From: Prevotella sp.
GTDB taxonomy: Bacteria; Bacteroidota; Bacteroidia; Bacteroidales; Bacteroidaceae
Assembly: GCA_017619375.1 (NCBI GenBank)
Contig: JAFZSL010000055.1
Span: 1-46,615, forward strand
Direction of reading: 5' to 3'
DNA length: 46,615 bases
The translations under genes and the position numbers were made by a program. This document shows, piece by piece, positions 7,212-16,900 of the stretch. The notes beneath the pieces were generated by a model. The model did not search any database. It was not told the origin of the DNA and was given only the letters and a program-made list of their open reading frames with translations. The first letter of the stretch is position 1; each line of letters opens with the position of its first letter.

Positions 7212-9938
7212 TCAGTCTTCTTCCACTGCTGCCTGAGCCGCAGCCAGGCGAGCGATAGGCACACGGAATGGTGAGCAGCTGGCATAGTTCATGCCAATCT
7301 TGGCACAGAACTTGACAGAGTTTGGTTCACCACCGTGCTCACCGCAGATGCCGCAACGCAGTTCGGGACGCACCTCGCGGCCATTCTTCACAGCATACTT
7401 GATGAGTTTGCCGACACCATTCTGGTCGAGCACCTGGAACGGGTCAACCTTGAGGATCTTCTTGTCGAGGTATACAGGCAAGAAGGAGGCGATGTCGTCA
7501 CGGCTGTAACCGAAGGTCATCTGTGTGAGGTCGTTGGTGCCGAATGAGAAGTACTCTGCTTCAGTAGCGATGCGGTCGGCGGTCAAAGCGGCACGCGGAA
7601 TCTCAATCATCGTACCGATCTCGAAGTCCACCTTGATGCCATACTCTGCAAACACCTCGGCAGCGACACGCTGGATGATGCTCTTCTGCTGCTTCAACTC
7701 ATAGAGGATGCCGATGAGCGGCACCATGATCTCTGGCATCGGGTTCTTGCCTTCCTTCTTCAGTTCGCAAGCAGCGCTGAGGATGGCACGAGTCTGCATG
7801 GCGGTGATTTCGGGGAAGGTGATGCCGAGACGGCAGCCACGGTGTCCAAGCATCGGGTTGTTCTCTGCGAGAGAGTCAACACGGCGCTTGATATCTTCCA
7901 CGCTGACACCCATTTCATTGGCCATGATTTCCTGACCAGCAGTGTCGTGTGGCACGAACTCATGGAGTGGCGGGTCGAGCAGGCGGATGTTGACTGGCAG
8001 TCCGTCCATTGCCTCGAGGATACCCTTGAAGTCAGCCTTCTGATAGGGGAGCAACTTGGCCAAAGCCTTCTCGCGTCCCTCGGCATCCTTAGCGAGGATC
8101 ATCTCACGCATGGCGATGATCTTCTGATCTTCGAAGAACATGTGCTCTGTACGTGTCAGACCGATACCCTTTGCACCGAAAGCACGAGCAACCTGTGCAT
8201 CATGCGGTGTGTCGGCATTGGTGCGAACCTGCAGTTTGGTGTACTTGTCGCAGAGGTCCATCAACTCCTTGAAATCGCCGGAAAGTTCAGCGGCCTTGGT
8301 GGGCACCTCGCCAGCATACACCTGACCTGTGGTACCGTTCAAAGAGATGTAGTCACCCTCTTTGTAGACGACGCCGTCGATCTCAACGGTCTTCGACTTG
8401 TAATCGACATTCAGAGAACCAACGCCGGAGACGCAGCATTTGCCCATGCCACGAGCCACCACAGCAGCGTGAGAGGTCATACCTCCACGTGCGGTGAGGA
8501 TACCCTCGGCAGCCGACATACCAGCAAGGTCTTCGGGAGAAGTCTCGATACGTACGAGGACCACCTTGTGGCCATCCTCATGCCATTCCTGGGCTTCGTC
8601 AGCGTGGAACACGATTTGTCCACAAGCAGCACCCGGGGAAGCGGGAAGACCCTGAGCAATCACTTTGGCCTTTGCGAGAGCCACCTTGTCGAATACAGGA
8701 TGGAGCAGTTCATCAAGTTTCTGCGGCTCGCAGCGCATGATGGCGGTCTTCTCGTCGATCATACCCTCATGGAGCAGGTCGATGGCGATCTTCACCATGG
8801 CGGCGCCGGTGCGCTTGCCGTTACGAGTCTGAAGGAACCAGAGTTTGCCTTCCTGGACGGTGAACTCCATATCCTGCATGTCGTGATAGTGGTTCTCCAG
8901 TTTGTTCTGGATGCCGTCGAGTTCTTTGTAGATTTCGGGCATGGCTTCCTCCATGGAAGGATATTTAGCGACACGCTCTTCCTCGCTGATGCCAGCACGC
9001 TCAGCCCAGCGCTGTGAGCCAAGTTTGGTGATTTGCTGCGGTGTGCGGATACCAGCCACCACGTCTTCACCCTGTGCATTGACGAGATATTCTCCATTGA
9101 ACACATTCTCTCCGTTGGCAGCGTCACGGCTGAAGCACACGCCAGTAGCGGAGGTGTCACCCATGTTGCCAAACACCATTGCCATGACGGATACGGCAGT
9201 ACCCCATTCGTCGGGAATGCCTTCCATCTTGCGATAGAGGATGGCACGCTCGTTCATCCAGCTGCGGAAGACGGCGCAGATGGCGCCCCAAAGCTGCTCG
9301 ATGGGATCGTTGGGGAAGCTCTTGCCAGTACGCTCCTTGATGGCTTCCTTGAAAAGTTTGACAAGTTTCTTGAGTTCATCGACAGAGAGGTCTTTGTCAA
9401 GCACGACGCCACGCTCTTTCTTCACCTTCTCGATAATTTCCTCGAAGGGGTCGATATCCTCTTTGTTCACAGGCTTCATCTCGAGCACCACGTCGCCGTA
9501 CATCTGAACGAAGCGACGGTAGGAGTCGTATACGAAATGGGGGTTGTTGGTCTTGCGCACCATGCCCTCAGCCACCTCGTCATTGAGACCAAGGTTGAGG
9601 ATGGTGTCCATCATGCCAGGCATGGAAGCCCTGGCACCGGAACGCACACTGACGAGCAGGGGGTTCTCGGAATCACCGAACTTGGAGTTCATCAGACCCT
9701 CGATGTGCTTGACAGCGGCTGTCACGTCATCATTGAGGAGCTCCATGATTTTCTCCTGCCCCACTTCATAATATTCATTGCAACAATCAGTGGTGATGGT
9801 GAATCCCGGGGGAACGGGCACTCCGATAAGATTCATCTCGGCGAGGTTTGCACCTTTGCCACCGAGCTGCTCACGCATTTTAGCATTACCTTCGGCTTTA
9901 CCGTTACCGAAAGTGTAAACTCTTTTTTGTTCGCTCAT
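7212..9938 (-). CDS. ppdK: Pyruvate, phosphate dikinase
   Basis: PPDK interconverts pyruvate + ATP + phosphate and PEP + AMP + pyrophosphate. The 908-aa product has the usual length and order of domains: the nucleotide-binding part starts with GGKGANLAEMNLIGVPVPPG, the swivelling domain carries the phospho-histidine loop LTARGGMTSHAAVVAR, and the C-terminal TIM barrel has FGTNDLTQMTFGYSRDD and CGICGEHGG. There is no PPDK regulatory protein nearby. A full promoter lies 46 bases upstream on the minus strand. With the membrane pyrophosphatase at the right edge, pyrophosphate seems to be a working energy currency in this organism. Confidence 0.97.
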   Translation of the reverse strand: MSEQKRVYTFGNGKAEGNAKMREQLGGKGANLAEMNLIGVPVPPGFTITTDCCNEYYEVGQEKIMELLNDDVTAAVKHIEGLMNSKFGDSENPLLVSVRSGARASMPGMMDTILNLGLNDEVAEGMVRKTNNPHFVYDSYRRFVQMYGDVVLEMKPVNKEDIDPFEEIIEKVKKERGVVLDKDLSVDELKKLVKLFKEAIKERTGKSFPNDPIEQLWGAICAVFRSWMNERAILYRKMEGIPDEWGTAVSVMAMVFGNMGDTSATGVCFSRDAANGENVFNGEYLVNAQGEDVVAGIRTPQQITKLGSQRWAERAGISEEERVAKYPSMEEAMPEIYKELDGIQNKLENHYHDMQDMEFTVQEGKLWFLQTRNGKRTGAAMVKIAIDLLHEGMIDEKTAIMRCEPQKLDELLHPVFDKVALAKAKVIAQGLPASPGAACGQIVFHADEAQEWHEDGHKVVLVRIETSPEDLAGMSAAEGILTARGGMTSHAAVVARGMGKCCVSGVGSLNVDYKSKTVEIDGVVYKEGDYISLNGTTGQVYAGEVPTKAAELSGDFKELMDLCDKYTKLQVRTNADTPHDAQVARAFGAKGIGLTRTEHMFFEDQKIIAMREMILAKDAEGREKALAKLLPYQKADFKGILEAMDGLPVNIRLLDPPLHEFVPHDTAGQEIMANEMGVSVEDIKRRVDSLAENNPMLGHRGCRLGITFPEITAMQTRAILSAACELKKEGKNPMPEIMVPLIGILYELKQQKSIIQRVAAEVFAEYGIKVDFEIGTMIEIPRAALTADRIATEAEYFSFGTNDLTQMTFGYSRDDIASFLPVYLDKKILKVDPFQVLDQNGVGKLIKYAVKNGREVRPELRCGICGEHGGEPNSVKFCAKIGMNYASCSPFRVPIARLAAAQAAVEED

Positions 9939-9983
9939 AATAGGTTATATGGTTTTCAATAAAAAAATAGTATCTTTGGAATG

Positions 9984-10014
9984 CAAAAATACTGCAAATT
10001 CGCGTAATGACAAA
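9984..10014 (-). promoter_or_regulatory. Promoter of ppdK
   Basis: On the minus strand TTTG (10011-10014), 19 bases, then TATTTTTG (9984-9991). This fits the Bacteroidetes consensus very well. The leader to the ATG is about 40 bases. Confidence 0.75.
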
Positions 10015-10184
10015 ACTTTTAGGTCATTTTTTGCAAAAAAAGGGTGTTGTGTGCCATGCAGGGCAGTGGTCTGACAATTCTTGCGGGTGTGCCCGTTCGC
10101 CTCATGTGTTCCTTGATAAAACACTTTTTGCCGGCACGCAGCAAGGCTTTTGGTGAATATGATGAAAAAACATCTTGTAAAACC

Positions 10185-10215
10185 TTGCATATTTCATTCA
10201 ATTTTACGACTTTTG
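10185..10215 (+). promoter_or_regulatory. Putative promoter of the peptide transporter gene
   Basis: TTG near 10185 and GACTTTTG at 10208-10215 have suitable spacing, but the -7 box lacks the TA. The rest of the 340-base gap between ppdK and this gene shows nothing else I can name. Confidence 0.35.
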
Positions 10216-10281
10216 CATTTTGGTAAGAAAGACGATTCTTGCATTATCATGGAAATCTTAAACCATAAAATACAATAGACT

Positions 10282-11835
10282 ATGTTTAAAAACCATCCTA
10301 AGGGATTGCTGCTTGCAGCATTAAGCAACATGGGAGAACGTTTCGGATACTATATCATGAACGCCGTTCTCGCTCTTTTCCTTTGTTCGAAATTCGGATT
10401 ATCCGATGGTCAGAGTGGTTTCATCGCCGCCATGTTCCTAACAGCCATCTACGTATTGAGCCTTGTAGGCGGCATCATTGCCGACCGTACACAGAATTAC
10501 AAGGGGACAATCGCATGGGGCTTGGTTGTCATGGCGCTGGGATATGTCCTATTGGCGATTCCCATCCTTGCCACTCCCGACAACACGTCTTGGCTGTTGC
10601 CGTTCACTATTTTCGCACTGGCACTCATCGCCTGCGGAAACGGCCTTTTCAAAGGCAACCTCCAAGCCATCGTAGGACAGATGTATGACAATTTCGAGGC
10701 AAAGGCAGCCAAGGAAAATCCCGAGAAGCTGAAATGGGCTCAAGGTCAGCGTGACGCCGGATTCCAGATTTTCTATGTCTTCATCAATATCGGTGCGTTG
10801 GTAGCGCCATTCATCGCTCCCATGCTTCGTAGTTGGTGGCTGAAGGTTCACGGACTGACTTACAACGCCGACCTTCCCAAACTTTGCCATGAGTACATTT
10901 CAGGAAACATTGATGCCCAAAGCATGCAAAACCTGACAGACCTGGTGGGCAAAGTTGGCGGCGACGCATCCAACCTGTCTTCCTTCTGCACGCAATACCT
11001 TGACATTTTCAATACAGGCATCCACTATTCGTTCATCGCATCAGTGGTCACCATGCTCATCTCGCTTGCCATCTTCCTTTTCTCCAAACATCTCTTCCCC
11101 ACCCCGGGCAAGAAAGAGGCAGTCGTCACTGAAGGCTACACCTTGGAGGAGAAGCAAGCCATGGCCAAGGAAATCAAGCAACGCATGTACGCTTTGTTCG
11201 CCGTGCTCGGAATCGCCGTATTCTTCTGGTTCTCTTTCCACCAGAACGGCCAGTCCCTCTCCTTCTTCGCACGTGACTTTGTGAAGACAGACACCATAGC
11301 CCCCGAAATTTGGCAGGCCGTCAACCCGTTCTTCGTCATCGTTCTCACCCCCGTCATCATGTGGATTTTCTCTACCTTGACCGCTCGCGGACGTGCCATC
11401 TCCACTCCTAAGAAGATAGCATACGGCATGGGCATCGCCGGCATAGCCTACCTATTCTTAGCCATCTACTCAGCCACGCAGAACTATCCTTCCGCCAACG
11501 AGTTCACCGAGTTGTCCGACTCTGTCAAGGCAGGCTTGAAGGCAGGTCCCTGGGTGCTCATCATCACTTATTTCTTCCTCACCGTGGCAGAGTTGTTCAT
11601 CTCCCCGCTGGGTCTTTCCTTCGTGTCGAAGGTGGCTCCCAAGCACCTGCAAGGCTTGTGCCAAGGACTGTGGCTGGGTGCGACCGCCGTGGGCAACGGC
11701 TTGCTTTGGATAGGCCCGCTGATGTATAACAAATGGCCCATCTGGGAATGCTGGGTGGTGTTCCTCATCATCTGCCTCATCTCCATGGGTGTGATGTGGG
11801 GCATGGTGAAATGGCTGGAACGGGTGACCCAGTAA
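10282..11835 (+). CDS. POT/PTR-family proton-coupled peptide transporter
   Basis: This 517-aa inner-membrane protein takes up di- and tripeptides with protons. It starts MFKNHPKGLLLAALSNMGERFGYY, the family's helix-1 motif, but the first glutamate of the E-x-x-E-R-F proton-coupling motif is Asn here (N16, with E19 and R20 kept). Later conserved parts include GGIIADR in the helix 2-3 loop and the C-terminal GLCQGLWLGATAVGNGL. There are about 12-14 membrane segments, and a long hydrophilic insertion at about 185-250. It stands alone, with a strong terminator shared with the convergent TerB-like cluster. Confidence 0.9.
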   Translation: MFKNHPKGLLLAALSNMGERFGYYIMNAVLALFLCSKFGLSDGQSGFIAAMFLTAIYVLSLVGGIIADRTQNYKGTIAWGLVVMALGYVLLAIPILATPDNTSWLLPFTIFALALIACGNGLFKGNLQAIVGQMYDNFEAKAAKENPEKLKWAQGQRDAGFQIFYVFINIGALVAPFIAPMLRSWWLKVHGLTYNADLPKLCHEYISGNIDAQSMQNLTDLVGKVGGDASNLSSFCTQYLDIFNTGIHYSFIASVVTMLISLAIFLFSKHLFPTPGKKEAVVTEGYTLEEKQAMAKEIKQRMYALFAVLGIAVFFWFSFHQNGQSLSFFARDFVKTDTIAPEIWQAVNPFFVIVLTPVIMWIFSTLTARGRAISTPKKIAYGMGIAGIAYLFLAIYSATQNYPSANEFTELSDSVKAGLKAGPWVLIITYFFLTVAELFISPLGLSFVSKVAPKHLQGLCQGLWLGATAVGNGLLWIGPLMYNKWPIWECWVVFLIICLISMGVMWGMVKWLERVTQ

Positions 11836-11856
11836 TCCCTTCCATCCATCCCAAAT

Positions 11857-11900
11857 CAAGGGGGCGTGCCGAATGTGCCGACACGCCCCCTTGTTTTTTT
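11857..11900. terminator. Bidirectional terminator
   Basis: A perfect 12-bp stem (caagggggcgtg / cacgcccccttg) with a 13-base loop is followed on the plus strand by seven T. It closes the peptide transporter gene and, from the other side, the minus-strand cluster. Confidence 0.85.
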
Positions 11901-11938
11901 AAAGTCTTTAAGGATTTTAAGGTCTTTAAGGTTCTTAG
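11901..11938. repeat. Short CTTTAAGG-type tandem repeat
   Basis: Four loose copies of 'gtctttaagg' fill the gap between the terminator and the TerB-like stop codon. No coding function. Confidence 0.55.
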
Positions 11939-11946
11939 GGGCATCC

Positions 11947-12318
11947 CTACATCCCCACGGCTTTGAGCCATTGGTCGTAGGATGCCACCTCCTTCTCCTT
12001 CACCCTGGAGTCTGAGGCGATGGCCTTGAGGATGAACTGCCTCAACGTGAAGAGGATGGCTTTTCGCTCATCATCGTTGAAGCCCTCCACCAGGCTCAAG
12101 GTCTCATCAATGATTTCCTCCAAGGTGTAGGTGTGGTTGATGGTGTCGGCCACGGCCTCCTTCAACTCCGAAGGGATTTCCCCCACCTCCTCAATGCTGG
12201 AGATGTATCCCTCGACAAACTCTCTCTCCTTCTGGCTGAAATCGCCGTCGCAAGAGGCAAAGAATAGTCCAGCCTTTGCCGTCAGCAAGATGCTGTTACT
12301 CAACTTATCATTCATCAT
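11947..12318 (-). CDS. TerB-like domain protein (123 aa)
   Basis: An all-helical small protein with the TerB/DjlA-N type pattern: AGLFFASCDGDFSQKEREFVEGYI (acidic loop CDGDF near residues 23-27) and, near the end, AIASDSRVKEKEVASYDQWL. In this fold two acidic loops lie in similar positions. The start ATG overlaps the stop of the upstream Ser-rich gene (ATGATGA), so translation is coupled. Function is unknown; tellurite resistance should not be assumed from the fold. Two adjacent ATGs (12318, 12315) are possible. Confidence 0.75.
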   Translation of the reverse strand: MMNDKLSNSILLTAKAGLFFASCDGDFSQKEREFVEGYISSIEEVGEIPSELKEAVADTINHTYTLEEIIDETLSLVEGFNDDERKAILFTLRQFILKAIASDSRVKEKEVASYDQWLKAVGM

Positions 12319-12884
12319 AACGACCTTCCTCCCAACAAGATTGATTTCAAAATACCACCGACGATGTCGCCGATGTTGCCCAAGTTGATTCCTCCCAGGA
12401 TGCTACCCTGGTCTTCAGCTTCTTTTTGCCGTTGCTCGACCTCCTTCTTGGTGGAACGGCGCGTAGTGTTCTCCACCGGTATGTCCTCCTCTTCCTCGAC
12501 GTTGAAGCCTGCACGGCGTTTCATCTCGTTGAGGATGTCGTTGATTCCGCCACTTTCCTTGTTGGATGAAGACGTTCTCGACGATGTTTCACGTGTGGAT
12601 GAATTGGTCTTCGACGATGTTTCACGTGTGGATGTGGAAGAGGATGAAGATTTCCCTGCCTTTCCAGCCTGCCTGCGGATTTCCTCCGCCACGTCATCAA
12701 AGTCACTCGAGTTGCGTGAAGAATTGCCGTAATTGGTGGTCGACGAGGTGTCGCCTCCCATTTTTTTCTGGATTTCCTTCACAATGTCTCCAAAGCCGCC
12801 ACTGTCATCGCTTGATGACGACGACCCGCCACCGAAGACGGATCCCAGTCCGCCCTTGATGATTTCTTCAAAAAAGCTTCCCAT
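12315..12884 (-). CDS. Ser/Gly-rich low-complexity protein (189 aa)
   Basis: The N terminus MGSFFEEIIKGGLGSVFGGG and the C terminus GSILGGINLGNIGDIVGGIL are Gly-rich amphipathic segments; between them are Ser/Thr runs and an 11-residue tandem repeat (STRETSS(K/R)T(N/S)S). The frame is open 10 codons further up, but MGSFF is the likelier start. Together with the overlapping TerB-like gene this recalls YebE/DUF533 proteins, which join a Gly-rich N-terminal half to a TerB-like domain in one chain; that link is inference. It follows pantothenate kinase by 50 bases. Confidence 0.65.
   Translation of the reverse strand: MGSFFEEIIKGGLGSVFGGGSSSSSDDSGGFGDIVKEIQKKMGGDTSSTTNYGNSSRNSSDFDDVAEEIRRQAGKAGKSSSSSTSTRETSSKTNSSTRETSSRTSSSNKESGGINDILNEMKRRAGFNVEEEEDIPVENTTRRSTKKEVEQRQKEAEDQGSILGGINLGNIGDIVGGILKSILLGGRSL
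12578..12634 (-). repeat. Direct repeat inside the Ser-rich gene
   Basis: A 24-base string (tcgacgatgtttcacgtgtg... ending gatg) occurs at 12578-12601 and 12611-12634, 33 bases apart. It encodes the 11-residue Ser/Thr repeat and looks like recent slippage. Confidence 0.7.
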
Positions 12885-12934
12885 AATATAGATATGATTA
12901 TTGATGTATATCATGATGCGAAGGTTCCCTTCGC

Positions 12935-13777
12935 TTATTTCTTACATTTATATATGTAGTCCAGAGCAGCGCCGATGGCCGTGCAGAACTGCGAATATTT
13001 CGGGATGATGTATTTCACCTTGTAAAGTTTCTCCATAATGGGGAACACGTCACGGCACTGAGGAAGCAACGATAGGTTGCCAATCATCACAAACTCCTTG
13101 ATGTCGCTGTTCAGCGATGCCAGCACGGCGGCACTTCCGATGGTCTGCAACACGGTATGTATCAACCCCACGGCGATGTCTTCCTTGGTTGCGTCGGTCT
13201 TGGCGTTGCCGAAAAGCGAAGCCGTCACATTGAGAGGAAGGCCTGGCAGAGGGTGTGCGCTGATGTCGCCGATGGTGAGATTGACGTTGGATATGTCGCC
13301 CTGCATGGCCATGGCGGAGACCTGCTTGATGTCGGAAGTCTTGAGCATGATTCGCGAGAGTCCTGCGAGCGTTCCCCCACCGATGCTGATGCCTCCGATG
13401 TGGCTGATGTCATCTCCATCGCATCTGACGAGAGACGTGCCGGTGCCCATGCTCACCACGATGATGCGGTCAAGCCCCGACTCGAAACGCGCTCCCAGTC
13501 CGTCGGCCACGAACTCATCGCTCTTGCAGGTGGGCAAGCCATACACGGGGCGATCGATGTATGCCGCCCCGACGCCTGTGAGCACCACCTGCTCCACGTC
13601 CTCCAGCTCTATATGGTTTTCATACAAATATTTGCCAAAAGCGCCGTACAGCGATGCCACCGGGTCAGCAGCAGTGATGCGCATGGGAGCCACGACCTGC
13701 ATATCCCGGACGCCTACAATCTTGGTGGTGCTGATGCCCACATCGATACCTATGACAATACTCATTCGCTTGCTCAT
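12935..13777 (-). CDS. coaW: Type II (eukaryotic-like) pantothenate kinase
   Basis: PanK II phosphorylates pantothenate in the first step of coenzyme A synthesis. The 280-aa product has the acetate-kinase-superfamily phosphate loop GIDVGISTTKIVGV near its N terminus, then VSMGTGTSLV and the GGISIGGGTLAGLSR segment. The length fits bacterial PanK II. An upstream in-frame ATG at 13849 would add a hydrophobic stretch untypical of the family and would overlap the promoter, so MSKRMSIVIGID is taken as the start. It is the first gene of a three-gene minus-strand group. Confidence 0.88.
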   Translation of the reverse strand: MSKRMSIVIGIDVGISTTKIVGVRDMQVVAPMRITAADPVASLYGAFGKYLYENHIELEDVEQVVLTGVGAAYIDRPVYGLPTCKSDEFVADGLGARFESGLDRIIVVSMGTGTSLVRCDGDDISHIGGISIGGGTLAGLSRIMLKTSDIKQVSAMAMQGDISNVNLTIGDISAHPLPGLPLNVTASLFGNAKTDATKEDIAVGLIHTVLQTIGSAAVLASLNSDIKEFVMIGNLSLLPQCRDVFPIMEKLYKVKYIIPKYSQFCTAIGAALDYIYKCKK

Positions 13778-13817
13778 TGTTCTAACCTCAAAAAATAAAT
13801 AAACAACTATCAGGGCA

Positions 13818-13846
13818 CGAAGATACAAAAAAAACGAGAAAGGCAA
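13818..13846 (-). promoter_or_regulatory. Putative promoter of the pantothenate kinase cluster
   Basis: On the minus strand TTG (13844-13846), 18 bases, then TATCTTCG (13818-13825), one base off the consensus. It lies back to back with the GH127 promoter. Confidence 0.5.
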
Positions 13847-13874
13847 CACTTTTTCGCGAAAAAGACCACATTTT

Positions 13875-13906
13875 TTTGTAACTCTCGAATAAAAAGCATA
13901 AATTTG
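13875..13906 (+). promoter_or_regulatory. Promoter of the GH127-type gene
   Basis: TTTG (13875-13878), exactly 20 bases, TAAATTTG (13899-13906): a full consensus match. The leader to the ATG at 13979 is about 65 bases. Confidence 0.8.
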
Positions 13907-13978
13907 CTTCGAGAACTAAGACAATAGTTAAAACACCCTTTCCATTTGTCAAGGAAACCAACCAATTCTATACTCCAT

Positions 13979-16900
13979 ATGAAAAGAAGACACATTCTCA
14001 CAGCGGTCATCGCGGTGCTCACACTCACTGCAACCGCTCAAACCGAACTCTATCCCAAGCACTTCGACTTGGAGCAAGTGACCTTGCTCGACGGCCCTAT
14101 GAAAACAGCCATGGACCTCAATTTCAAGACATTGCTCCAATACGACGTGGACCGCCTCCTCACGCCCTACGTCAGGCAGTCGGGCCTTGCCTCCACCACC
14201 AATACAGCCAGTCCCTATTACAGATGGGAAAGCAAGCATCCCTCATTTCCCAACTGGGGCGACTCCAGTTTCAATCTCGACGGCCACGTGGGAGGGCACT
14301 ACCTCTCCGCCCTCGCACTGGGCTATGCCGCCTGTCACGACAGCGACATGAAAGCACGTCTGAAAGAACGCATGGACTACATGGTGAATATCATGAAAGA
14401 CTGTCAGGACCAGTATGACAACAGCACAGACGGCCTTTACGGATTCATCGGAGGCCAACCCATCAACAACGAATGGAAGACCCTTTTCAGGGGCGACATC
14501 AGCGGCATACGCAACCGCGGAGGCTGGGTGCCCTTCTATTGCCAGCACAAAATCCTGGCCGGCCTGCGCGATGCCTTCCTCTATGGCAACAGCGAGACGG
14601 CAAGGCAACTCTTCCTCAAACTCGCCGACTGGAGCGTGAACGTGGTGGCCAAAGTCAGTTCAGGCGACATGGAGAACATGCTTAACATCGAGCATGGCGG
14701 CATGAATGAAAGTCTGCTCGACGCCTACCAGCTTACCGGAGATGCCAAATACCTCACTGCAGCGAAGAAATACACCCACAAGACGATGCTCAACGGCATG
14801 CAGACGCTCAACACCACCTTCCTCGACGGAAAGCACGCCAACACCCAGGTGCCCAAATACATCGGCATGGAGCGCATCTGCGAGGAGGATGCCACCGCCA
14901 CCAGTTATCAGAAGGCGGCCACCAATTTCTGGACCGACGTTGCACACAACCGCACCGTGTGCATCGGAGGAAACAGCGTCAGCGAGCATTTCCTCGCCAA
15001 AGCCAACTCCAACCGCTACATCGACGTGCTCGACGGACCGGAGTCGTGCAACTCCAACAACATGTTGAAACTCACAGAAATGATGTGCGACCGCACCGGC
15101 GACGCCAGTTACGCCGACTTCTACGAGCAGACGATGTGGAACCACATCCTCTCCACCCAAGACCCGGAGACGGGAGGCTACGTCTATTTCACCACGCTCC
15201 GGCCCCAAGGCTACCGCATCTACTCGCAAGTGAACCAAGGCATGTGGTGTTGCGTGGGCACTGGTATGGAGAACCATTGCAAATACGGACATTTCATCTA
15301 TACCCACGACGGGAATGAAACCCTCTATGTCAACCTCTTCACACCCAGCGTGCTTGAAGACGAAACTTTCGGCATCAAGCAGGAAACCCTCTTCCCCTGC
15401 ATCAATCCGACAGCTTCCGACATCCCCACCCCCTTTACTGCCACCACCACCCTCACAGTGACCAAAGGAGGCACTTACGCCATCGCTGTTAGACACCCGG
15501 CATGGGCAGGGAAAGAATACCAAGTGTCGGTCAACGGAGCCGTTGTCAACGCCGCCGTGACCCAAGGTACCGCCAGTTATGTCACCATCAACCGCACCTG
15601 GGCTGAAGGCGACCGCATCCTCGTCTTGCTCCCCATGGAACTGAGTTATGAGGAATGCCCCAACTATACCGACTATATTGCATTCAAGTTCGGCCCCATC
15701 CTCCTCGGAGCACCCACCACCACCGCATCACAACAAGAAGCAGCAGAAACAGGACTCCGCTACGAACAATTACAAAACGAATATGCCGGAGCAGGCCGCA
15801 TGGACCACGCACCCGGCAGCAGGGCATCGGCCAAAAGCCTCGTCTCCTCTCCATTGCTCATCGGAGAACGCGCCAACGTGCTTGACCGCATCAAGATGAA
15901 GCCTAACAGCGACTTGAGATTCACCATCGACGCCAGCCGTGAAGGCGTGGAGTCCTATGCATGGAACCAACTCGAACTGCGCCCCTTCTACCAGATCCAC
16001 CACGCCCGCTACATGTGCTACTGGTACCAACAAACCGAGGAGAACTACGAGAAGAGCGACATGGCTCTCAGCGAGGCAGCCAACGAAGCATTGGCTCAAC
16101 GCACACTCGACTTCGTCGCACCGGGAGAGCAACAGAGCGAGGCAGGACATGAGGCGAAATACTCCTCAGACTCCAGCACCGGCGACTACAACACCGAGCA
16201 TTATCGCGATGCAAGACAAAACGGATTCATCCAATACACACTCTACAACGAACAGCAGGTGAGCGAGCGACTCAGCGTAATGTTCCGCTTCAATCTTGCC
16301 GACCAGGGAAGAAAAGCCACACTCACCATCGACGGTTCGAAAGTGGCAGATATCACCATCCCCTCCTCTGCCAAGGGCAGCGACGCCAATGGTTTCTACA
16401 ACATCGAATACCCCATCCCCGACAACCTTGTCAAGGACGAAGCCGGGAACGTGAAAAAACAATTTGTCGTGAGACTGACCGCCTCTTCCACCACCCTCTG
16501 CCCGGGTGTCTATTACATCAGGCTTCTCAAAGATTATGAAGAAGAGGCCTACCAAGCCTACCGCTTCGTGGCCAACGAATGGACAACGGGCGACCCCAAC
16601 CGCGTGTCGGCCTCCAACATTACCTACGACAACGAGAAAAACATCATCCATGTCAAGGCCTCGGGTACCAACAACGTGGCACTGATGCTCAAATACCAGG
16701 ACAAGGACTATGCCATCAACAGCGACCAAATCTATCTCGTGGTGAGAGGCACCAACCTGAGCACCGCCACGGGTGCCTCCTACCTGTGGTGGCTCAACGG
16801 TTCGAACCACGGCACACAAGTAGCCCCCACCAAAATCTGCGCCTTGACCGCCGACGGCATCAGCCAAAACGTCGTGGCATGGGACATGACGGCAAGCGGA

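Noticed and set aside
7842-9017. A 391-codon plus-strand frame inside ppdK
   Set aside because: It is antisense to a highly conserved enzyme and has no motifs or start signals.
12578-12634. Two tgtttcacgtg strings that resemble half of a ParB parS site
   Set aside because: Only the left half and centre match; the right half (tggat) does not complete the palindrome, and the strings are explained by the Ser/Thr coding repeat.
14660-15565. A 301-codon minus-strand frame inside the GH127-type gene
   Set aside because: Composition effect of a real gene on the other strand.
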